Source: Flavobacteriaceae bacterium (GTDB taxonomy: Bacteria; Bacteroidota; Bacteroidia; Flavobacteriales; Flavobacteriaceae). Taken from it: a DNA stretch of 12,372 nucleotides. The notes under the pieces were generated by a model that had not been told where the DNA came from, did no database searches, and was given only the letters and a program-made list of their open reading frames with translations. This document shows, in pieces, positions 1-9,900 of the stretch (positions within the stretch are counted from its first letter, which is position 1; each line of letters opens with the position of its first letter). Position numbers and translations under genes: made by a program. Where the stretch lies: the NCBI GenBank assembly GCA_947458575.1, contig CANHBE010000052.1:1-12372 (forward strand), read 5' to 3'.

Positions 1-335
1 CTAAGTTGAGATGGAGAGGCTTTTGTAGAGAGCATAAAAATCTGCAAGGTTTTCGACATAAAGTTCTACTTTCTTGCAGATTTTTTCAACCAAAATCAAT
101 TCATATTCTCATTAATCTTAACCCTTTCAGCTTTTTAAGGGACAACTAAGTACTCAGCTTGGGCCAGTTGTTGCGCCCAGGGACTTCACCTACTGCGTAA
201 CGTCCTGCACTGCGTCCAGCATGCCTACGCTTCCTGATGCTCTAGATGAAAAAAAAGTGCTTGAGTAACCTAAATGGTGAAGATTTCTTTTCGGGACTAG
301 CTGAATACTAACCAAATTTCCTATTCTATCCGAAA
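1..335. other. Intergenic region without a convincing gene
   Basis: No open frame here has a start codon plus protein-like composition. A frame open from base 3 to about 149 on the plus strand has no start in the window, and both arms of the terminator-like hairpin lie inside it, so it is unlikely to be coding. The region holds the inverted repeat at 36-85 and a GC-rich patch at about 158-245 that contrasts with the AT-rich surroundings. The 3' end of the minus-strand operon (TAG stop at 336-338) is followed by about 250 bases before the first good terminator candidate. Confidence 0.6.
36..86. terminator. Perfect 13-bp inverted repeat, likely bidirectional terminator
   Basis: The arms at 36-48 (AAAAATCTGCAAG) and 73-85 (CTTGCAGATTTTT) are exact reverse complements with a 24-base loop. 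A T run ends the plus-strand arm (81-86) and another T run ends the arm when read on the minus strand, so it could terminate transcripts from either side. It may end the four-gene minus-strand operon whose last stop is at 336, or a plus-strand gene lying left of the window. The loop is longer than in a classic intrinsic terminator and the stem is only modestly GC-rich, so termination strength is uncertain. Confidence 0.5.
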
Positions 336-1061
336 CTAAGGTTTAATAGGGTCAGGAAGATGATTTGATGTTGAGGAACGCGAGACGAAAAAGAATATCG
401 ATCCTAATGCCATAATAGGCAGAGCCTTAACAACTAAAGGAATTTTTCTTTGTACCAAAAATTCATTTGTAAAAACTACCCTGTCACCATTATTGGTATC
501 ATAGATTCTTAGCCTATATGGTTTCCCTACTTTTAAAGAAGCAGGCAATTTCAGATTATACATTTGTTCGTTAGTGAAAGAAGGAAAATCCAATATCTTT
601 TTATCACCGCTTAGAAGCTCAATATTTAATATCTCCTTTTCAGTACCGCCAGTCCAAGTTAATTCATAAGATTTATCCCTTTTCAATTTTGCGTAGCTTC
701 CATTTAGCTTGATAAACGGCACATAAAAAGATCCTCGTATCTGAAAACTTATCCTATCCTCGAAATCATCCCCGAACTCCTTGGAAATATCAAACACAAT
801 TTTTTTATTGTTCCCGGGTATTATTGCAACGCCTACATCACCAGACACACTCTTTAGAGGTGTTGAGTAATTATCCCTTGAGGAGAAAAGCTTGATGATG
901 TATTTATTCGTTTCATCGGTGTCTTGCAGAACATAATAGATATTCAGCTTTACACCCTCCATTTCGATTTGGGAAATAGCAAAAGACTGTGCAGTGATTT
1001 TTCCTGTTGCCAACACGAGTAAAAACCCCATAAAAATTAATCCGAAAATCTTTTGGTTCAT
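336..1061 (-). CDS. Exported protein with Kre9/KNH-like beta-sandwich and C-terminal hydrophobic helix
   Basis: The 241-residue product begins with a signal peptide (residues 1-25, hydrophobic core LIFMGFLLVLA, likely cut after TAQ). Residues about 27-110 form a beta-rich domain with the motifs VSGDVG and IPGNNKKIVFDIS, a pattern I associate with exported Bacteroidota proteins. Residues about 116-205 resemble the Kre9/KNH (Ser-Thr-rich GPI-anchored) fold: RDKSYELTWTGG, then LPASLKVGKPYRLRIYD and a final FTNEFLVQRKIPL strand. Residues 207-226 (PLVVKALPIMALGSIFFFV) could be a membrane helix, leaving a 14-residue polar, proline-containing tail. It is the last gene of the cluster, 42 bp after the DUF4384-like gene. 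In this type of locus it may be a structural or anchoring partner of the exported caspase; that is inference. No catalytic residues are recognisable. Reading frame and export are secure, specific function is not. Confidence 0.85.
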   Translation of the reverse strand: MNQKIFGLIFMGFLLVLATGKITAQSFAISQIEMEGVKLNIYYVLQDTDETNKYIIKLFSSRDNYSTPLKSVSGDVGVAIIPGNNKKIVFDISKEFGDDFEDRISFQIRGSFYVPFIKLNGSYAKLKRDKSYELTWTGGTEKEILNIELLSGDKKILDFPSFTNEQMYNLKLPASLKVGKPYRLRIYDTNNGDRVVFTNEFLVQRKIPLVVKALPIMALGSIFFFVSRSSTSNHLPDPIKP

Positions 1062-1103
1062 CCGTTTAATATTAAGTCTTTAAATATTGAAACTTCAATA
1101 GAT

Positions 1104-1898
1104 TCATTCTTTCTTAATAAATAATGAAAATGTTCTAAGTGTTTTCTGACTTGGGTTTATGTTGCTTATAAACCGAAGTATATTTTGCGGTGTTTCTTTT
1201 TCCTTAAATGGTATGTCCTGCTTGGTTAGCAATAAAATAAGGTAGTTTATTTCTGTTCTTTTTTCAGTAGAAATTTCATACCGAAATCCCTTTCTAGGAA
1301 ATTCTACTTGCTTTTCAGCATTTAGTATTGCCTGTGGCTCAAACTTGCTTGGATAGAGCTGTGTACCTTCATTTTCGCTAACAATAAATATCCTGAGATA
1401 ACAATCCTTCCATGGCTTAATACTAAAAGACAACGCTTCTGGCGAGATATAACTTGATTTAATGCCTTTTACATCACACCCAAAGCCAGGGTCTTTCAAT
1501 TCCTTATGAATCACAACGGTCGCATCAATCCAAACATCATAAACAATATTTCCAACATCATTAATTTTCTTTTCTTCTTTAACAATTTCAAAATTGGAAA
1601 TCTCACCGAACATATCCGATTTGGTAATTGACTCAAATATATCCTTCATCCCATTTTCGCCCTCAGAAACATAGGATAGGGTAGATTCCGAAATCAGTTC
1701 AGGAACTCCTGCCTGTCGCAATGCCTCAAGTTTGGCTTCCACAATTGCTTTTTCCTTTGCCTGAGGTATGGTAATGTCATTGGAGATAACCCATTCTCCT
1801 TTTACTGCCGTCAGTTTGTGTTTCTTTTGTGACATAGAATTGAATGCCACTAGCAAACATATTGGTAAAAAGACGAATGCTAACCTATTTATTCTCAT
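1104..1898 (-). CDS. Secreted protein with FlgT/LPP20-like N-terminal region and DUF4384-like domain
   Basis: I place the start at the ATG at 1896-1898, giving 264 residues, because a textbook signal peptide begins there (MRINRLAFVF followed by LPICLLVAF, cut near SMSQ). This leaves 8 bp after the caspase gene's stop. A longer frame from 1928 would overlap that gene by 22 bp and put ten polar residues before the signal peptide. Residues about 30-132 carry a GEW...AKEKAIVEAKLEALRQAG pattern, like the alpha/beta domain at the N-terminus of FlgT and LPP20-type proteins. Residues about 150-235 (CYLRIFIVSENEGTQLYPSK, then a beta strand ending NYLILLLTK) match the DUF4384 pattern, often found beside or fused to bacterial caspase-like and kinase signalling proteins. 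Neighbours and spacing argue for co-expression with the exported caspase upstream. Molecular role is unknown; a periplasmic partner or ligand-binding module is a guess. Confidence 0.85.
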   Translation of the reverse strand: MRINRLAFVFLPICLLVAFNSMSQKKHKLTAVKGEWVISNDITIPQAKEKAIVEAKLEALRQAGVPELISESTLSYVSEGENGMKDIFESITKSDMFGEISNFEIVKEEKKINDVGNIVYDVWIDATVVIHKELKDPGFGCDVKGIKSSYISPEALSFSIKPWKDCYLRIFIVSENEGTQLYPSKFEPQAILNAEKQVEFPRKGFRYEISTEKRTEINYLILLLTKQDIPFKEKETPQNILRFISNINPSQKTLRTFSLFIKKE

Positions 1899-1906
1899 AG
1901 AGCGGG

Positions 1907-3934
1907 TCAAAATTTCCATAGTAACCATTGGTCATCTAGCTTTGGTGAAACCAAAACCTGTGGTGTCTGCTTTATTCTATTTTCTAATAGGGAAGATTTG
2001 GGGATTTCATTCTTCAAATAGTCTTTTAAATCTTGCATAGTAAATTGTCCAGATGTCTCTTTGAATTTGCGAAGCAAATAATAGGTAAACAACCCATGTG
2101 ATTCTTTCTGCAATGGCAGTGATACTTCCTCACTACTTGTCGCGGTAAACACAACTATGTTTCCGTCAACAATATCTCCAACCGGTTTTACCTTAACAGT
2201 CCTTGCAGCAAGCAGCCCATTTTCTCCTCGGCCACCTCCGCTAAAGCAGGCATCGATGAAAACCGTTATTCTCCTTGATTCCGTTAGTGCTAGTTTAGCG
2301 TATAAATCAGCCAGGCTTATCCCATCCGTTATGTTACCTCCAGAGATATCAACAGGAATGATATATCCTTTTCTCGTCTCAAAATCTGGCAGGCCGTGAC
2401 CTGCGTAATATAAAATCAACTCTGAATCATTTCTCAGCTTTGCTAATTCGGTTACCCTTTCAAGCTCACGCGTTATTTGTCCCCGAGTAGCATCGAGTAA
2501 TAGAAATGCATTCTTTTCAGGTACGCCTAGTGTTTTCACAAGATAATCCCTAAAAACAATGGCATCGTTTCGAGCGAATTTTACATTTTGTTCACTATTC
2601 AGAAGTGGCTGAAATTGAACATAATCTTCATTGCCAATTATTAAAGCATATCTATTTGGGTGTTTAAATGTGGTCTCAGGAATATTAATGTCTACATCTG
2701 ATCTTAGAGACATAGGAAGGATAACCTGTTTTGGTTTATCGCCTGTAACGCTTAACTGCATAGTGGCCAGCGTCTGATCAAGTACAGGTGTAACGATTTT
2801 TTCTGATCCATACTTTCCTGATTTTTCTATTAAAGTAATCTTGATTGGGATCTCTAAAGATTTATATCGTGTGGTTGGAATAAATTCAAAAGTTAATTTT
2901 TTGGCCTCACCCGAAGACAGGGTGCCAATATCAGTAACCTTGTCTCCGTCAAAGTAAATATTCTCAGGAAAAGTAACTGATACTTTTACCTCTTCTGCGT
3001 TTCCGAAACCTGTATTTTGAATTAGTACCTGAAACCCGGCAGGCGCATTTCTTTTGAGTTTATTTCCAATAACTGAATTAAAGACAACATCAGCTATATT
3101 GATCACTGGAGGTTTGTATTCCTCGGTATTAAATTGAACCTTTATTGAGTCACTGTCAAAACCTTTTGGCTCCATGACAACTAAACTTAAACTAACTTTT
3201 CCGCGAGCTAAATTTCCTCCTGCAATAATACGTGTGCTAATAATTTCTTCTTCGCCAGGTTCTAACCTCGTTATTTCATCTGGCTTTACCTTAATGTCAT
3301 TCCTGTTGCCGGCTATGAAATGAGATAGTTTTAAATCTTTGCCCGCCACCTTCCCTTTATTGATAAGGGTAAATTTTACAGTTGCTTCTTCATTTGCATT
3401 AAGAAAGCCATCCTTATTAGAATCTGTAAAAACAATGGAGTTCTCTTTAACTAATAACAGTGGACTACCAATTTTACTTGGTAGCGCTTGGCTAAAACCT
3501 TCTTTGCGGTTGGCTTCAATAAATCGTGTACTGCTGACCTTCCCACCAGACATATTCACGGCAATTAATTCAAGAGTATTTAATCCATTTGCCAACCTGA
3601 CTTTTTTCTTAATTATTTGTTCACCACTGAAACTCGTTTCTATCAAGGGGAAATCTATTATTGATGATTCAGGGCCGGCACTTAATTTCAAGGACAACGA
3701 TTTTAACATCGTATTTGAATAGACACTTGCTCTCAAAGAGATACTATCATCCATACTATTTGAGTTTATTTGCTCGGGAGACAGCCAATTTATCAATGGA
3801 AGTTTAACCACTTCTGCATTAACCTTTTTTGCGTTTATATAGACAGCATTGGTTTCAACAGAGAATTGTTGGCAACACACGGTTTGCCATTGATATAGCA
3901 GCAACCAAATTAACAGAACTTTAAAATTGCTCAT
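1907..3934 (-). CDS. Exported caspase-family (peptidase C14) protein with Ig-like/CARDB-like domains
   Basis: The 675-residue product has an N-terminal signal peptide (KVLLIWLLLYQWQTVCC, cleavage around residues 20-22). Residues about 25-140 and two stretches at about 165-270 and 275-395 are beta-rich, Ig/CARDB-like modules. The first of these stretches opens with an EF-hand-like loop, DSNKDGFLNANEE at 171-183. The caspase domain spans about 427-665. It starts NRYALIIGNEDY, has the catalytic His in YYAGHG (His513) and the catalytic Cys in DACFSGG (Cys563), and ends with FTATSSEEVS and a helix. An intact dyad predicts an active cysteine endopeptidase, probably with metacaspase-like basic P1 preference from the acidic pocket; specificity is inference. 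There is no T9SS sorting domain, so it likely stays periplasmic or is anchored by partners. It begins 10 bp after the giant surface gene and is followed at 8 bp by the DUF4384-like gene, so translational coupling is likely. Confidence 0.93.
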   Translation of the reverse strand: MSNFKVLLIWLLLYQWQTVCCQQFSVETNAVYINAKKVNAEVVKLPLINWLSPEQINSNSMDDSISLRASVYSNTMLKSLSLKLSAGPESSIIDFPLIETSFSGEQIIKKKVRLANGLNTLELIAVNMSGGKVSSTRFIEANRKEGFSQALPSKIGSPLLLVKENSIVFTDSNKDGFLNANEEATVKFTLINKGKVAGKDLKLSHFIAGNRNDIKVKPDEITRLEPGEEEIISTRIIAGGNLARGKVSLSLVVMEPKGFDSDSIKVQFNTEEYKPPVINIADVVFNSVIGNKLKRNAPAGFQVLIQNTGFGNAEEVKVSVTFPENIYFDGDKVTDIGTLSSGEAKKLTFEFIPTTRYKSLEIPIKITLIEKSGKYGSEKIVTPVLDQTLATMQLSVTGDKPKQVILPMSLRSDVDINIPETTFKHPNRYALIIGNEDYVQFQPLLNSEQNVKFARNDAIVFRDYLVKTLGVPEKNAFLLLDATRGQITRELERVTELAKLRNDSELILYYAGHGLPDFETRKGYIIPVDISGGNITDGISLADLYAKLALTESRRITVFIDACFSGGGRGENGLLAARTVKVKPVGDIVDGNIVVFTATSSEEVSLPLQKESHGLFTYYLLRKFKETSGQFTMQDLKDYLKNEIPKSSLLENRIKQTPQVLVSPKLDDQWLLWKF

Positions 3935-3944
3935 AGAACTTTTC

Positions 3945-6900
3945 TTATTTTACCAATATCCTAACAGAAGCCGCAGGCGAATTACTACCAGATACCCTAA
4001 TAATATACATACCAGGGCTAACATGTTCGCCAAGATAATCATCACCTTGCCATACTATCTCATGATAACCAGTTTCAAAATTAGACCTAGCTACTTCCTT
4101 TACTTTTCTCCCAAGCATATCATAGACATTTATCAAAATTTCATCGGCACCAGTGATGAATGGAATTGTTGTCTCAAGAACTAATGGATTAGGAAATGGT
4201 AGACCAAGCGTAAGAGATTCTGTCGAAAGATGTTTTTTATCAATTGCATACATTATTGTGAGCTCACGCGTAGAGGGCGATCCAAATTTGTATTCACCTA
4301 CTTTCTTCATGTCTATTATTACTTTCGCTTGCTTATCATATAGAAGTAGCTGAGCATTATTTCGACTAAAAGTCTCATACTCCCAACTGAGTTTGACATC
4401 ACCTTCACCGAAATTGGATTCTACATACAAGTTCCAGTTATAGTTACTTGTTGAAGGAACAACATCGCGCATAAAACGCGTTTGAAAGTATTCATCATGG
4501 TATGAATTCAATTCCAAGAACTTTACAAATCTAGGAAGACTATTCTCGTCATACTTGTCCCTGCCAATTAAAGCTTCATCGTGCATACCTATTCCGCCCA
4601 AATCGTTAATTGCTTCACCCTGCTGAAGTTTTAAAGGAACAAACCATGACGGCTGGTCTATTTGGTTACCCACCGATTCAGCAGAAGTTGACAACCTACC
4701 TCCAGTTGCCTGCTTCACCGCAATTGGTATGGTCAATGAAGAAACAGCAGTAGTATTTACAAAACCTCCGCCCCAAGCTGGAAGTTTATCGCTTTTTATA
4801 AAACTTATGGTGGCTGGGTTATAGACATAAAGTTCGCCTACGCTGGTTGTGTTACTATTTTTAGATAAAACATCGCTCCATAAGATATCAAAGCCAAAAG
4901 GATTTCCGATCTGATTCCACCCCTTATCTAAATTCATGATAAACGGAGTAGATTGATTAACAGGAAGAACAGTGCCCGAAACATTGATAGTAAGAGGATC
5001 AACTGAAAGTAGCCAATATCCCTTTCCTTCTTCGATTGTACTAAGCCCTTGTGTGAAATTTAAGTTGTTGCCATTTGAATAGTGAACCAATCTCCACTTG
5101 TCCTGATCATAACCTCCATAATATTGCATTACAGAAGCCAAAACGGTTTCTATTTTTTTATCGGATAATTTCAGAGGTATGGAAAATATTCGATAAGAAT
5201 CAAGACCTTTTCCATTAGCAAGATTAGGAATTACACATGGGTTGTTTACGGTTACTGTAACACTTTTGGACTGGGTACACCCATTGGTATCAGTTCCTAT
5301 TACTACATAGATAGTTGTTGTAGTTGGACGCGCTATGACACTGCCTTCGGTTGTTGTTGACAATCCTAAAGCAGGACTCCAACTGTAGGTACTTGCTCCG
5401 CTTGCAATGAGGTTTGTAAACGTTCCAGAACAAATAGTTGAAGAAGGACTTAGAGTAATGGTTGGGGCATTTACTGTTATTGTTATATCATCAGCACCTA
5501 TAGTTTGATAATTTACTGAAAGAGTATAGGTTCCAGCCTGTGTGTAATTGAATGTAAATTGGTTAGTTTGCTGTGATCCGCCACTACCAGCATTCATAAA
5601 ACAAGGCTTTCCTAAAGTGCATTCACCTGAGGTAACCAAATTTGCATCTAAGATAGTTACAGTAAGTGGGGCGCATCCTGAAGTTTTATCGACCACAAAC
5701 CTTCCAAGGCGGCTCACACTTCCAATGTAAAAATTTGTTGTACTGGTTGCAGTTCGGCCATCAACCTCAACCGTAATTTTTCCGGTTGTTGCTCCAGTTG
5801 GCACTGTGGTAGTTATGCTTGTGGCTGTGGGGGTTCCTGTAATTGTAGCAGTAGTTCCATTAAACTTGACTATGTTGTTTGCAGGTGTGATACTGAAGTT
5901 CGTGCCAGTGATCTTTACCTGAGCTCCTATTATTCCACTGGCAGGAGTAAAACTTGTAATGGTGGGAGGAAAAATTACTGTGAAGTTGGTACCACTTGTT
6001 GCCGTTTGCCCATTGACAGTTACTGTAATCGGTCCAGTGGTTGCGCCAACAGGAACCGTAGTAGTTATGCTCGTGGAGGTGCTTGCAGTTACAGTCGCAG
6101 TCGTTCCATTAAATTTTACAGTGTTGTTGACTGGTGTAGAATTAAAATTAGTTCCAGTGATCGTTACGGAAGTGGTTACTGTTCCGCTGGCAGGAGTAAA
6201 ACTTGTAATGGTCGGAGGAATAATTACAGTGAAGTTCGTGGAGCTTGTTGCGGTTTGTCCATTGACAGTTACGGTGATTGGCCCAGTGGTTGCGCCAACA
6301 GGAACAGTAGTAGTTATGCTCGTGGAGGTGCTGGCTGTTACAGTCGCTGTTGTTCCATTGAATTTTACACTATTGTTAACTGGTGTAGAATCAAAATTAG
6401 TTCCAGTGATCGTTACGGAAGTACCAACTATTCCGCTGGTAGGGCTAAAACTAGTGATGGTCGGAGGGAAAATTACCGTGAAGTTCGTACTACTTGTGGC
6501 TGTTTGTCCATTGACAGTCACAGTGATCGGCCCATTGGTTGCACCAACAGGAACTGTAGTAGCTATGCTCGTGGAGGTGCTGGCAGTTACGATCGCTGTC
6601 GTCCCATTGAATTTTACGGTGTTGTTAATTGGTGTAGGATCAAAGTTGGTTCCGGTTATCGTTACAGAAGTGCCAACTATTCCGCTGGAAGGACTAAAAC
6701 TAGTAATGGTCGGAGGTAAAATTACTGTGAAGCTCGTACTACTTGTTGCCGTTTGCCCATTGACCGTCACAGTAAGCGGTCCAGTGGTTGCACCAACCGG
6801 AACGGTAGTAGTTATGCTCGTGGAGGTGCTGGCAGTTACGATCGCAGTCGTCCCATTGAATTTTACGGTGTTGGTAACTGGGGTAGAATCAAAGTTCGTT

Positions 6901-9900
6901 CCGGTGATCGTTACTGAAGTAGTTACTATTCCACTGGTAGGAGTAAAACTTGTAATGGTCGGAGGAAAAATTACCGTGAAGTTCGTACTACTTGTTGCTG
7001 TTTGTCCATTGACAGTCACAGTGATCGGCCCAGTGGTTGCACCAACAGGAACAGTAGTAGTTATGCTTGTGGAGGTGCTGGCAGTTACGGTCGAAGTCGT
7101 CCCATTGAATTTTACGGTATTGTTTGCCGGTGTTGGACCGAAGTTAGTGCCTGTAATTGTTACAGATGCTCCCGCGATTCCGCTGCTCGGGGTGAAAGAA
7201 GTAATTGATATTGGAGGAAGAATCAAATTGCGTATAACTGACACAGTATTATCACCATTGTTAGACGTAATAATTTCAGGTTTTCCATCACCATCAACAT
7301 CACCAATTGCTGAATGATAAGGTGAATTACCCGTTTGGATGTCAACATCTTTAATGAATGAATTGGTATCAATTATTCCAACTGAAGTTGTGTTTCTGAA
7401 TAGAGAAACGGTAGAGCCTCCTGAATTTGCAACTACCAAGTCTAGTTTAGAATCTCCATTTAAATCTGAGATAGAAATTCCAGCTGCATTTCCGCCAGTA
7501 GAAAAATCAACCTTAGTAGCGAATGAATTAGAATCTATTATTGCAGTTGCTGAAATATTTCTAAAGATTGATATAGTAGTTGCGCTGAAATTTGATACTA
7601 CTATTTCTGATTTTCCATCCGAATCTAAATCTCCTATCGCAATACTATATGGATTAATACCAGTAGCGTAGTCAACCTTGGGGCTAAAAGAAATATTGCC
7701 AACCGAACTCGTATTCTTAAATATCGATATGGTATTACTGAGGTAATTGGTAACGACAAGGTCATATTTCCCATCACTATCTAAGTCACCTGTGGCAATA
7801 CCATACGGGTTTGTTCCGCATTGCAAATCAATTTTTTGTGAAAATAGACCGGAGCCAATATCGTTGGCGTTCCCAATGTTTCTGTAAATTGAAATGTTAT
7901 TTAAAGATTCATTGACTGTTACCACGTCAGGTCTACCATCTTCATCCAAGTCGATAGTTACGAGATCGCTACTACCAATTGATTGAAAGTTAATTGGTAT
8001 TTCAAAAGAACTTATTGAAATTGTGCTTGTGATTTTTTTGTTCTTAAAAACAGACAGATTATTCCCATGAACAGATATCATATCCAGAAACCCATCTCGA
8101 TCTATATCGCTAATATTAATGTTAATTGCGGGATACGGGATGTCAGTTCTATTGAAAGAATTGTTAACAATAACACCTGGGCTCGAACTGTATTCAAAAA
8201 CAGTTATAAAATTATTTGATGGGTTCGCTATTGCAATATCTAATTTCCCATCAAGATTGATATCTCCTAACCCCGCAGAAATTGGAGAATATCCGTTTAG
8301 CAAGTCAACTCTAGGGGCAAATGAGTTTACACTGAAAACACTACCTCCATTAAATGAGGGCACAAATGATCCATTTGAATAAGCAGTAAGTCCATTTACT
8401 GTTACTGTAATTGGTTGATAGGTTGCTCCAATTGGAACGACTACAGTAAGCTGAGTGGCGCTTGCGCTTGTTACAGTAGCTTTTATTGCGCCAAAGTATA
8501 CAATGTTATTAGCCGGAGAAGGACTAAAATTTGAGCCTGTAATAGTTACAGGTGTTCCAATTGCTCCTGAACTAGGTGCAAATGATAATATCGTTGGAAT
8601 TGGCGGTGAAACAGTATTTCGAATAACTGAAACTGTACTGGACCCTTGGTTTACTGCTGTCAAGTCAGGTTTCCCATCTCCATCAAGGTCACCAATAGCA
8701 ACTGTTGTTGGGGTTGGGCCAGTTGCAAAATCAACTTTGGGCATAAAAGAACTAGAATTAAAAGGACCAGGCGAGCTTGTGTTTTTTAATACAGAAACCG
8801 AGGAGGCAGAGCCGTCCGCATTTGTTAAGGCTAAATCCAATTTTCCGTCACCGTCAATATCAGTAGCAGCAATCCAACGAGGTCCAAGAGTTACTGCGAA
8901 GTCTACCCGAGGAGCGAATGAACTGGAATTGATCACCCCCAGAGTACTAATGTTTCTAATTATAGAAACAGTATTATCAAGACCATTTGCTACAGATAAA
9001 TCAAATTTTCCGTCTCCATCAAAATCGCCTATGGCTATACTATTCGGAGTTGAACCGGTAGCGAAATCGACCTTATTGGCGAAGGAGCCTGCTGAGATAA
9101 CTCCAGTAGTTGTAGTATTTTTTAGAATTGAGACTGTTGCGCTTCCAAAATTCGCAATAGCTAGGTCGGGCTTTGAGTCACCATCAAGATCTCCAATGGC
9201 GATGTCTGTTGGTGTTATGCCAGTTGTGATATCAATTTTTGGGGCAAAGGAACCAGCATTGATTGCTCCAGTTGCAGAGGTGTTTTTAAAAATGGAAATG
9301 CTTGTAATAGAATTATTTCCTACAATTATTTCAGGTTTTCCATCATCGTCAAGATCTCCAATGGCAATAGAGTTTGGTCCAGAACCTCCATTGAGAAAAT
9401 CAACTTTTGCGGCAAAAGAAGATGGTGTTATTGAGCCGGTAGTACTCGTGTTTCTGTAAACTGAAATAGAACGACTAACCTGATTCGTAACAACCAAGTC
9501 AAGTTTCCCATCTCCATCCAAATCACCAATGGATACACTGATGGGTTCTGAGCCGGTTGCGAAATCGACTTTGGAAGCAAAAGAACTAGACGTCAAAGAT
9601 CCAACTACGCTTGTATTTCTATATACAGAAATAGTATTGCTCATAATATTTACAACAGCAATGTCCGTTTTGCCATCTCCATCAAGGTCACCGATGGCAG
9701 TTCCGAATGGAGTATTACCTGATGTGAAATCTACCTTTGAAGAGAATGACCCAGCGTTTAGAATCCCAGCACTCGGAAACGTAACTACAAATCGTTTGCT
9801 TGAGTAGGCTGTCAACCCATTTACTGTTACTGTTATTGGTTGATAGGTTGCGCCTGTTGGAACGACTACGGAAAGTTGACTGGTGCTTGCACTTGTTACA

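Noticed and set aside
3..149. Partial plus-strand gene entering from the left
   Set aside because: The frame is open but has no start in the window, no protein-like pattern, and the perfect inverted repeat at 36-85 lies within it.
1899..1928. Longer N-terminus for the DUF4384-like gene (start at 1928)
   Set aside because: It would overlap the caspase gene by 22 bp and place ten polar residues before a normal signal peptide; the ATG at 1898 fits better, though the longer start cannot be excluded.
5959..7317. 452-codon plus-strand open frame antisense to the IPT array
   Set aside because: Its translation simply repeats with the 249-bp period of the IPT units and has valine/threonine-rich composition; the minus-strand frame has clear domains, so this is a shadow.
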